Shown here: in pieces, positions 8,133 through 14,545 of the stretch | Position numbering within the stretch: the stretch's first letter is position 1 | How the letters are laid out: each line of letters opens with the position of its first letter | NCBI GenBank assembly: GCA_003135495.1 | Contig: PLBX01000017.1 | Coordinates: 5,118-20,504, forward strand | Origin: Acidobacteriaceae bacterium | GTDB taxonomy: Bacteria > Acidobacteriota > Terriglobia > Terriglobales > Acidobacteriaceae | Direction: 5' to 3' | DNA: 15,387 bases | The notes under the pieces: model-generated | What the model was told of the DNA's origin: nothing | The model's input: only the letters and a program-made list of their open reading frames with translations | Database searches by the model: none | Position numbers and translations under genes: made by a program

Positions 8133-8161
8133 ACGATACCGGTTAAGTCTTGTAACGATAC
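8133..8161. promoter_or_regulatory. Heptamer direct repeat at 22-bp spacing upstream of the lipoprotein gene
   Basis: The heptamer acgatac occurs at 8133-8139 and 8155-8161, exactly 22 bp (two helical turns) apart and 28-56 bp before the lipoprotein start. That geometry suits a response regulator or activator binding one DNA face. No regulator is identified, and chance cannot be excluded. Confidence 0.3.
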
Positions 8162-8267
8162 GTTTAGCGCAATTTTGTTCTTGTAAGCCGCACACCCTCG
8201 CCAAAGGTTTTTGATCTATGCAGGTTCGCCTCACACTTAGCGCCTTCTCTGCTTTGCCGCTGTATGC

Positions 8268-11069
8268 CTACTGTAAGTTCATCGTTAAGGTCAAGACATG
8301 ATTAATTTGCCCGTTCGCCGAAGCCGTGACACTGAATTGACGCGCGCCGAGCGGCTGGGATCCCGGGTCCGGCACCGCTTTACTGCCGCCACAAGCGATC
8401 CACAATGCTATGGACAGCAGCAGCCCAACAAAACCCAATTGAGCAACGCGTCTCCGTGTCTGTCTCCGCAACGGAACGATCAATAGGCCGAACGTTCCCG
8501 GAAAAAGCAGTGCGTAAATAACGTTCAGTTTTGTTCGAAACCCATGACGCGAAGAAGCCGTTGGCCCCGTGGTCGAGATGACCATCGTAGTCGTTACAGG
8601 GCCACCAGTGCCCGCCAGCGTCATGGGCAAGAAGGCGCAGGTCGCTTCCGACGGCAGGCCGTAACAGCCAAACGTAATCGTTGGACCATATGTTGGAATC
8701 GAAGGCGTCACTGTTACAGGAATAAACGCATTGCTCCCGGCTGTGATGTCGAACGTCGAGACTGTGGAGCTAATCGAAAAATCAGCCACAAACAGGGTCG
8801 AGGGCACAGAACTGGAGTTTGAAAGGGTCGCGCTGCCGCTATAAACGGCAGTCACAGAAGTCGTGCCATCCGGGGGTGTGGCAATGAGAGTAAGATTTGA
8901 TGGATCAAACGGCACAGATGCAAACGGGCCTGTGTTACTAAGAAGCGTAATTGTGCCGTCTAATGGGGTACTGCCACTAGTCACCTGTACCACCGAGTAG
9001 GTGAACGCCAGACTTGTTCCTGAAACAGCCTGTTGCACCACGGAGGAATTGAGTGAAGAGGTGACGCTCAGCGTGGTGACCGTCTGGTTGGGATTGCCTA
9101 CGGAAAGTACACCGAACACGGTCGCAAAGTTATTGACATCCAGTGAGCCCAGCCCAGTGGCCTGATCGTACCCCTTGCCGGCGCTATAACCAATCTGGTA
9201 GGGAATAACCGGGGGGCAGGTGACAGTACCGGGCACGCAGGCTACCACATTATTCCCTTTTTGAATGTCATGAAAGATATTCCCGGACGTAGCAACCGGA
9301 CTTTTCAATAGCAGCTGATACAAGGCTGGATTCACATTCCCGAGGCCAGGTTTCGCTTGAATCCCTTGAGCGACAAAATATTGATTAACCAGCCCCATGA
9401 TTCCCGCAAATAAGGACGATGCTACTTCCGTTCCGCCGCCCGCCGTAACTCCCGGAAACCCAGTCGCACAGCTTCCCACAACGCAAGCCATAAAAGCGTC
9501 GTGGCTGGCCGAGGCGGCGAATGCTAAATCGGGCACGTCCCGCACACCATCAAGAGGAACTCCAGCAACCCCGGATTGCCACGAGGGCTTCGCAAATCCT
9601 CCGCTACAATTTCCGTTGCTCCCGGTGGCACAACTACTGGCTCCGCCACCGCTCGCCGAAAGACCGGAGGACGGTTGCGAGCGGTTCCACACAATTTCCG
9701 GAATGTACGAAAGCGCGGACCCCTGATTTGCAGTATTCACGACGGACCAATAAAGTCCCGTCCCTTCCTTGAACTCCGAGCCGCCAACACCAGTAACCTC
9801 AGGGCTGCTTGCCGGATAATTCACCGAGAGGCCATGAATTGCCTCCCCCTCGATCGGCACGTCGACTTCGTCGCAGGCCGCAGCGCCCGTATCTCCGGAC
9901 GCCGAAACAACCGTAATCCCCTCAGCATTTGCTTTCTGTAATTCAGTCTCAAAGCTCGCGATCGTCGTCCCACCAACTAGTTGTTCGCAGCCCGCAAAAG
10001 GCATCGCGATGACTGGCGCCAAATTTTTGTCAATCACATATTGCGCCGCACTCAAGACGCCTCCGGCACTGGCGGCCGAATACACATACAGGATCGTCGC
10101 GTTCCGCGCGACAGCACCCGACCACTCTAGTTGTAGGTCCATTTCGGCTTCGTCGGGTAGGTGACCAGGGTCGGGGGTGCCTGGGACCAATACAACTTGA
10201 GGATCGTTTGCCGGCAGATTGAAACCAGCCCGAAATTGCTCAATGTCGCTCAGTGTGATGTCGGAATCCCCAATCACCGCAAGCGTCTGCCCAGTTCCGT
10301 CGATCCCAGCTGAATAAAGCGGCATCATGTCATAGATCGTCGCAACATCGTCTGGGGCAAGAAAATAGGTGACGGTCTGCGAGCCGTCGGGGTTGGTTAT
10401 GATATTAGTAAAATTTGGTTTCGGCTGCGGCTCATGACTGAGTTGAGAAATACCGCGAGAAGCGGGCCTGATCTGAAAGTTGTTCAGACCGCGAAATCCA
10501 GTAATGATGTCGCTTAGATCTTCCGGAACAGATGGCTCAGAAGCATTGGCGAAGTAACTCGTCCCGTTCAATACATAATTGTGAATCTCAATATGCAGCG
10601 CAGCCTGAATGTGAGCGGCTGTGCCGCTAAAGGCGATCCAGTTCCGGCCGCGCGATTTGTGCACAATCGTCAAACCCTCACTGCGCAGCCACGCGCCAAT
10701 TTTCTCGTAATCGTCCGCGGTCATGCCGAAGCGCGCGGCATATTGCTCAGGAGTCAGCCAATGATGGTATCGCTTCGACCGCGGGTTTTGCTGCTCCGCG
10801 AGCAATCTGGCGAGAGCGGCCCGCTGGCCTAACGACGGCTTCAGTGACATCGTGACGTACGGTAAACGGTAGTCGCCCGGAACTTGACCCTGATCGTAAA
10901 CAGCATTGGCATATGGATGCACGTTGCCGCTCAACGTAACCGTGCGGTTACTATCGATGGGGCCTAATACTCGGTCGGCTATATCGTAACTCTGTGCCGG
11001 CGACTTATAAGTAAACGAGAAAATTCCTGTCACAATAAGAACGAGAATTCGCCTTCGAATGCACAACAT
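8268..11069 (-). CDS. S53 (sedolisin/pro-kumamolisin) family protein with Ig-like C-terminus, nucleophile Ser replaced by Glu
   Basis: I start at the ATG at 11069 (933 residues): TTAGGGG lies 7 nt upstream and the product begins MLCIRRRILVLIVTGIF, a signal peptide. A TTG at 11114 would sit at the predicted transcription start and lacks a ribosome site. Order: pro-kumamolisin propeptide about 45-190 (RYHHWLTPEQYAARFG), S53 domain about 235-655, Ig-like region about 660-835, then two hydrophobic segments (about 850-866 and 877-893) around an Arg-rich loop and a C-terminal beta stretch. Family residues seen: Glu307 and Asp311 (EAEMD), Asp393 (SASGDTG), RDVPDL at 510-515, and calcium ligands Asp601/Ile602 and G-K-G-Y-D at 631-635. 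The nucleophile motif GGTS-x-x-x-P reads GGTEVASS, so Glu548 (GAA, 9426-9428) replaces Ser. S53 enzymes are secreted, acid-active endopeptidases; this one is probably inactive as a serine-carboxyl peptidase. Confidence 0.88.
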   Translation of the reverse strand: MLCIRRRILVLIVTGIFSFTYKSPAQSYDIADRVLGPIDSNRTVTLSGNVHPYANAVYDQGQVPGDYRLPYVTMSLKPSLGQRAALARLLAEQQNPRSKRYHHWLTPEQYAARFGMTADDYEKIGAWLRSEGLTIVHKSRGRNWIAFSGTAAHIQAALHIEIHNYVLNGTSYFANASEPSVPEDLSDIITGFRGLNNFQIRPASRGISQLSHEPQPKPNFTNIITNPDGSQTVTYFLAPDDVATIYDMMPLYSAGIDGTGQTLAVIGDSDITLSDIEQFRAGFNLPANDPQVVLVPGTPDPGHLPDEAEMDLQLEWSGAVARNATILYVYSAASAGGVLSAAQYVIDKNLAPVIAMPFAGCEQLVGGTTIASFETELQKANAEGITVVSASGDTGAAACDEVDVPIEGEAIHGLSVNYPASSPEVTGVGGSEFKEGTGLYWSVVNTANQGSALSYIPEIVWNRSQPSSGLSASGGGASSCATGSNGNCSGGFAKPSWQSGVAGVPLDGVRDVPDLAFAASASHDAFMACVVGSCATGFPGVTAGGGTEVASSLFAGIMGLVNQYFVAQGIQAKPGLGNVNPALYQLLLKSPVATSGNIFHDIQKGNNVVACVPGTVTCPPVIPYQIGYSAGKGYDQATGLGSLDVNNFATVFGVLSVGNPNQTVTTLSVTSSLNSSVVQQAVSGTSLAFTYSVVQVTSGSTPLDGTITLLSNTGPFASVPFDPSNLTLIATPPDGTTSVTAVYSGSATLSNSSSVPSTLFVADFSISSTVSTFDITAGSNAFIPVTVTPSIPTYGPTITFGCYGLPSEATCAFLPMTLAGTGGPVTTTMVISTTGPTASSRHGFRTKLNVIYALLFPGTFGLLIVPLRRQTRRRVAQLGFVGLLLSIALWIACGGSKAVPDPGSQPLGARQFSVTASANGQINHVLTLTMNLQ

Positions 11070-11117
11070 GCACCAACCCCTAACCCAAGTTTTCGAGATG
11101 CCTCGTAGAGGCAAAGT

Positions 11118-11146
11118 ATTTTAGACGCTACTGCATTAACGGGAAA
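11118..11146 (-). promoter_or_regulatory. Candidate promoter of the S53 gene
   Basis: On the minus strand TAAAAT (11118-11123) is a five-of-six match to the -10 consensus, with a weak -35 (TTTCCC or TTCCCG, 11140-11146) at 16-17 nt spacing. Transcription would begin near 11111, giving a leader of about 40 nt before the ATG at 11069. Confidence 0.35.
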
Positions 11147-11270
11147 GGGATGAATATTACTCTGCGTTTGTTACGGTTGGGTTAAAGCACTGCAAGGTAT
11201 GCAAGGGGTATTTCCAATTACCACTCACTCAGCATTAGCAACACCGTATTAGTCCAGTACGCACTGCGAG

Positions 11271-11290
11271 GATTAAGGATGATTAAGGAT
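11271..11290. repeat. Tandem 10-bp repeat gattaaggat x2
   Basis: Two perfect adjacent copies of gattaaggat are followed by a partial third (taaagg). They lie about 80 bp upstream of the plus-strand -10 candidate, one helical turn apart, and could be an activator site or replication slippage. Confidence 0.5.
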
Positions 11291-11350
11291 TAAAGGGTAG
11301 TGTCTGAAACGTGCGTTGAAGAAACAGCCCAGCGGATTATTCACCTAACA

Positions 11351-11382
11351 TTCACTAAGAGCGCAATGGCGTCATATATAAT
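11351..11382 (+). promoter_or_regulatory. Candidate promoter of the Big_2 lipoprotein gene
   Basis: A perfect TATAAT lies at 11377-11382, 23 bases before the ATG. The -35 side is poor: TTCACT at 11351-11356 is 20 nt away. The leader would be short, with the ribosome site GAGGTG at 11395-11400. Confidence 0.4.
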
Positions 11383-11405
11383 TCCTGATTTCCTGAGGTG
11401 CCTGG

Positions 11406-12286
11406 ATGCGCTGTTTCCTGTTGGTGTTGGGTTTGCTGACTCTTGTCAATTGCGGCGGCGTGTCGAGTTCATCGTCGCCTGCGACAACCGGGGGCAACGG
11501 GCAAGTAGTTCTGCAGTCCATCCAAATCTCTCCCAACAGCGCATCGATCGCGACCGGCACATCACAGCAGTTCACAGCCACTGGCAAGTATTCAGACGCA
11601 CGAAGGATTTGACGCTAACAGCGACCTGGTCCTGTCTTCTGCCTGCCATTGCGACGGTAAGCAACAGCGCGCCCACCCAGGGTGTGGCTTCAGCTGTTAC
11701 GTCCGGAACCGTTCTTGTGACCGCATCTTTGGGGAGCGTTTCTACCAGCGCCCCATTAGCTGTCAAGTCAGTGACGGTTACTTCTATGGCGGTGAGTCCA
11801 GCCGCATCTACTATTGGATTCGGAACTCAGGAGCAGTTCACAGCCACTGCCACTTTCAGTGATATGTCTACGCAAGACGTGACCAACTCCGCCGCATGGA
11901 CTTCTTTCCCACCGTTCATCACAAGCAGCAGTGGACTTGCAATCGGAAAAAGTATAGGTGTCAACACCATTTCCGCGACGCTACAGGGAGTCGGTCCTGC
12001 CACGCCGGCTATGCTGACCGTGGATTTCTCGAATCTTGTCTCCATTTCGGTCTTGCCCGCGACTCCATCGATCGCGACGCATACGCGGACCCAATTTCAA
12101 GCTCTGGGTACATTCAATGACGGTAGCACGCGCGATATAAGCAGTCAGGTCACCTGGGCATCGTCTGACACTGCGGTCGCAAACTTCAGTCCTATAGGCA
12201 GTGAGATCACCGGTGCCACAGTTGGAAGCACAACCATCACGGCCTCAACCGGCACTCTTAGCGCATCTACAACGTTAAATGTCTGA
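11406..12286 (+). pseudogene. Big_2 Ig-like repeat lipoprotein, frameshifted
   Basis: Translation starts well: GAGGTG 5 nt before an ATG, then MRCFLLVLGLLTLVNCGG, a lipoprotein signal with a slightly unusual lipobox (LVNC). The first Big_2 domain begins SIQISPNSASIATGTSQQFT and runs to GKYSD, after which the frame enters a stop at 11607. One base appears to be missing near 11598. Adding one base to gac-gc-acg gives Y-S-D-G-T-K-D-L-T, the expected Big_2 continuation, and the frame stays open to TGA at 12284-12286. The restored product would be 293 residues with three Big_2 domains (second from about SVTVTSMAVSP, third from about LVSISVLPATP). Such proteins are usually lipid-anchored envelope proteins. 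The clean single-base lesion may be a recent mutation or an assembly error. No clear terminator follows. Confidence 0.8.
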
Positions 12287-12296
12287 TAGAGTCGTC

Positions 12297-12386
12297 GAAA
12301 CCGGACTGCTCCGGTGCCCTCCAGAGAAAAAGCCCGCAAAGCTTACCTTCAGCATTGAGCAGTCCACTTTCTCCGGTCCGGTTTCA
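12297..12386. repeat. Inverted-repeat-bounded 90-bp segment
   Basis: The 10-mer gaaaccggac (12297-12306) is repeated in inverse orientation at 12376-12385. A second inverted pair, ggactgctc (12303-12311) with gagcagtcc (12357-12365), lies partly inside it. The right-end 11-mer gtccggtttca recurs in the same orientation at 12608-12618. The arrangement resembles the ends of a small decayed element, but I see no target-site duplication. Confidence 0.45.
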
Positions 12387-12426
12387 AAGCGATCATAGCG
12401 AAATTGCGCCCATTTCCTGCAATTTC

Positions 12427-12452
12427 CAGAGAAATCCAGGCGGATTTCTCTG
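12427..12452. repeat. 11-bp perfect hairpin with 4-nt loop
   Basis: The arm cagagaaatcc (12427-12437) pairs perfectly with 12442-12452. No T-tract follows on either strand, so it is not a typical terminator. On the minus strand it lies immediately downstream of the tRNA-like 3' end. Confidence 0.6.
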
Positions 12453-12466
12453 CACGTCAGACTGTT

Positions 12467-12494
12467 TGGCGGAGCGGGAGGGATTCGAACTCTC
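12467..12494 (-). other. tRNA-Ser-like 3' end fragment, possible attachment-site remnant
   Basis: Read on the minus strand the segment gives a T-arm (GAGAG-TTCGAAT-CCCTC, one A-C mismatch), an acceptor 3' strand CCGCTCC, discriminator G and CCA. This is how tRNA-Ser genes end. The matching 5' acceptor strand GGAGCGG is not present within about 130 bases upstream on that strand, so the tRNA is not complete. Integrative elements commonly use tRNA 3' ends as attachment sites, so a leftover attachment site is likely. That is inference, since no integrase gene is in the window. Confidence 0.6.
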
Positions 12495-12697
12495 GGTACA
12501 GTTTCTGGAACCCTGTAAAGGGCCACACGTGCGCGACTTGTACGGGGTACTGCATCCACAACTTGCAGCCGGAGAATTGGATCACGTTCCTGGATGTGGA
12601 ACAACTAGTCCGGTTTCATGACTTCGAGAAAGGCGAATGCCCAGCGATGGTGAGGCCGAAAAAAATACAAATGTGTGGAGTATTTCCCACTTACGAC

Positions 12698-12807
12698 GGT
12701 TAGCAGAGACTGCGTGCCTGCCAGGTAGTCAGAGGTCGAACGATTCTCCGGAAATGCCCGGCATGAAACCAATGGTCAGAGCAATTTCTTTCACGTTCTT
12801 GCTTATG
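12698..12807. repeat. Dispersed repeat, copy A
   Basis: This is a diverged direct copy of 14304-14409. The shared core runs from agtcaga through cattctccg-like, aatgcc, ggca, gaaacca to ttcttgcttatg, at roughly three-quarters identity by eye. Copies A and B lie about 1.6 kb apart on either side of the haloperoxidase gene. Confidence 0.65.
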
Positions 12808-13336
12808 TTCCCGAAGTTCGCTCAATTTGCGCAATCCCTGATGATACCGATCCAGACGCTTCTTATTGTCAGTGAAGTTTTTCAAAGCGCCCCAGGTGTA
12901 GCGCGATGGGATATCACTCGCTCCGACCGTTTTGTGAAAAGCACTCCGCACAAGCATCCGAATCATTTCCGAAGTGGTACAAGATCGACCCCTGATCGGT
13001 CGATGCGACTTCGCAGAAGCCGACTTCGCGGAACTAATCTCGTATCGTCGAGAAATTTGTTGAGTGCTCACCGCACAATTATTCTTGATAAGGAGGCACA
13101 AACCACCTCCCTCTCCACCAGATGCGTTGAATACAATCACTTCCAAATATCTACCCTTCGCTGAGCTGGTCGGCGACAGCACGAGCCTTTGTGTGCTAGT
13201 TCCCGATGAAGACTCCTGGAAAATTCTGCTGAGCATCATCATCGGCTGTCAGCGGGTTTAGAATTAAAGAACGCCGCGACCACAATCAACCCTCAACTCT
13301 CTACTGTAGGAAAACTAAGAGAAAAGGAGAATCTCA

Positions 13337-14218
13337 ATGCCATACGTGAACGTCGGTAAAGAAAACTCCAGTGACATCGACCTCTACTACGAGGACCACG
13401 GCTCTGGTAGGCCCGTCGTCCTAATTCACGGATATCCGCTGAACGGTGCTTCCTGGGAGAAGCAGCTGCCAGTTCTCTTGGAAGCAGGCCACCGCGTCAT
13501 CACTTATGACCGCCGAGGATTCGGCAAGTCCAGCCAGCCAACCACGGGCTACAACTACGACACATTCGCCGAGGATCTGCACACGCTGGTGACGCACCTC
13601 AAACTTCGTGATTTCGTGCTAGTCGGTTTTTCGATGGGTGGCGGCGAAGTGGCGCGCTATCTGGGGAAATACGGATCAAAGGGGGTGAGCAAGGCGGTAA
13701 TCATCTCGGGGGTTCCGCCGTTCTTGCTGAAGACGCCTGACAACCCCGAGGGCGTGGACGGCAGCGTCTTCGAGGGGATACAGAAAGCCGTCGTCGCAGA
13801 CCGCTACGCGTTCTTCACCGAGTTTTTCAAGAATTTCTACAACACGGACCTTCTGCTGGGCAAGCGTGTCAGCGAACAGGCGGTTCAAGCCAGCTGGAAC
13901 GTCGCCGCCGGAGCCTCGGCCACGGCCAGTCTCGCTTGCGTTCCAACGTGGCATGAGGACTTCCGCAAGGACCTAGGCCGCATCGACGTGCCCACGCTAG
14001 TTATTCACGGCGATGCGGACCGGATTCTACCCATCACTGTCACCGGGCTCCGGACCGCCAAGGTGATCAAGGGAGCCCGTCTATCGGTGGTGAAGGATGG
14101 ACCGCACTGTATAACCTGGACCCACGCAGAGGAAGTGAACTCTGAATTAGCTAACTTCCTTGGGAAAGGGGCTGCGCAGCGTGCAGCTTCAGCGCCCCAG
14201 CACGAGGCAGTTGCGTAA
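13337..14218 (+). CDS. Cofactor-free haloperoxidase-type alpha/beta hydrolase
   Basis: The 293-residue product matches the non-heme chloroperoxidase/bromoperoxidase branch of alpha/beta hydrolases: VVLIHGYPLNGASWEKQ (27-43) is the oxyanion region, ITYDRRGFGKSSQP (55-68) is characteristic of the family, and GFSMGGGEVARY (97-108) contains nucleophile Ser99. The acid is Asp228 in HGDADRILP and the base is His257 in GPHCITWTHAEEVN, so the triad is complete. There is no signal peptide, so it should be cytoplasmic. The family performs perhydrolysis or esterase chemistry, giving peracids that oxidise halides; the natural substrate is usually unknown. The length is slightly above the family norm (about 275), with a non-conserved Ala/Gln-rich tail after residue 278. 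Start: AAGGAGA lies 6-7 nt before the ATG. It stands alone, flanked by gene-poor sequence and by two copies of a dispersed repeat. Confidence 0.93.
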   Translation: MPYVNVGKENSSDIDLYYEDHGSGRPVVLIHGYPLNGASWEKQLPVLLEAGHRVITYDRRGFGKSSQPTTGYNYDTFAEDLHTLVTHLKLRDFVLVGFSMGGGEVARYLGKYGSKGVSKAVIISGVPPFLLKTPDNPEGVDGSVFEGIQKAVVADRYAFFTEFFKNFYNTDLLLGKRVSEQAVQASWNVAAGASATASLACVPTWHEDFRKDLGRIDVPTLVIHGDADRILPITVTGLRTAKVIKGARLSVVKDGPHCITWTHAEEVNSELANFLGKGAAQRAASAPQHEAVA

Positions 14219-14303
14219 GCAAACCGTTCTTTGAGTGCTATTTCACAGAGGGTACCGTCTCCGGCGGCACCCCAACCATTGATCTTGCGCCAGAGAATAA
14301 CAA

Positions 14304-14409
14304 ATCCGCGGTAGCACGGACTCGCCGGGCAGTCAGAAAATCGAACCATTCTCCGAGAATGCCTGGCAGGAAACCAACGTTCGGGCGACTTTTCGTGTTC
14401 TTGCTTATG
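14304..14409. repeat. Dispersed repeat, copy B
   Basis: This is the second diverged copy of the element at 12698-12807, in the same orientation. On the minus strand both copies encode a similar short peptide (G-F-x-P-G-I-x-G-E-x-F-D), which may be decayed coding sequence or a coincidence of the repeat. Confidence 0.65.
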
Positions 14410-14450
14410 CTAATTGCTTGCGACCACCAAAATCCGTCCCAAGAAAAACG

Positions 14451-14464
14451 CTAATTCCAATTAG
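14451..14464. promoter_or_regulatory. 14-nt palindrome upstream of formate dehydrogenase
   Basis: The sequence ctaatt-cc-aattag has 6-bp perfect arms and lies 82-95 bases before the formate dehydrogenase start. It could be an operator for a dimeric regulator. It does not match a site I can name. Confidence 0.3.
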
Positions 14465-14545
14465 CCCGTCATCCGAAACCAACCGGCAAGACGGACCCAG
14501 ATCAAAGGGTGCTACGATTCTCCTCACATCTACTTTGGGAATATT

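Larger units (their letters stand above)
11070..11405. other. Divergent promoter region between the S53 gene and the Big_2 lipoprotein gene
   Basis: This 336-bp region separates divergently transcribed genes and contains no supported gene. It holds a candidate minus-strand promoter (11118-11146), a candidate plus-strand promoter (11351-11382) and a tandem 10-bp repeat (11271-11290). Confidence 0.6.
12287..13336. other. Gene-poor region with decayed mobile-element traces
   Basis: About 1050 bases have no convincing gene. They contain, in order: short inverted repeats (12297-12386), an 11-bp hairpin (12427-12452), a tRNA-Ser-like 3' fragment on the minus strand (12467-12494), another copy of gtccggtttca (12608-12618) and one copy of a roughly 105-bp dispersed repeat (12698-12807). 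A minus-strand frame open from 13242 to 12700 has no recognisable domain, and I do not call it. The last stretch should contain the promoter of the haloperoxidase gene, but no good -35/-10 pair is seen close to it. Confidence 0.55.
14219..14545. other. Intergenic region upstream of formate dehydrogenase
   Basis: No gene is supported in these 327 bases. They hold copy B of the dispersed repeat (14304-14409) and a 14-nt palindrome (14451-14464). None of the three plus-strand frames contains the C-x-x-C-type cysteine cluster expected for a formate dehydrogenase N-terminal iron-sulfur domain. Confidence 0.6.

Noticed and set aside
11070..11114. TTG start at 11114 for the S53 gene
   Set aside because: There is no ribosome site, it would sit at the predicted transcription start, and the ATG at 11069 has TTAGGGG and yields a proper signal peptide.
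11300..11405. Upstream extension of the Big_2 frame starting at 11300
   Set aside because: That frame is only correct after the frameshift near 11598. The true start is the ATG at 11406 in another frame, with a ribosome site and a lipoprotein signal.
12467..12560. A complete tRNA-Ser gene
   Set aside because: Only the T-arm, acceptor 3' strand and CCA are present. No matching 5' acceptor or normal anticodon arm was found.
12404..12703. 99-residue plus-strand open frame
   Set aside because: The peptide (RDSNSRYSF...) is the familiar spurious translation across a tRNA 3' end, and the region is non-coding.
12700..13242. 180-residue minus-strand open frame
   Set aside because: It has no recognisable domain, no good ribosome site and overlaps a diverged repeat. 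A decayed gene cannot be excluded, but there is no positive support.
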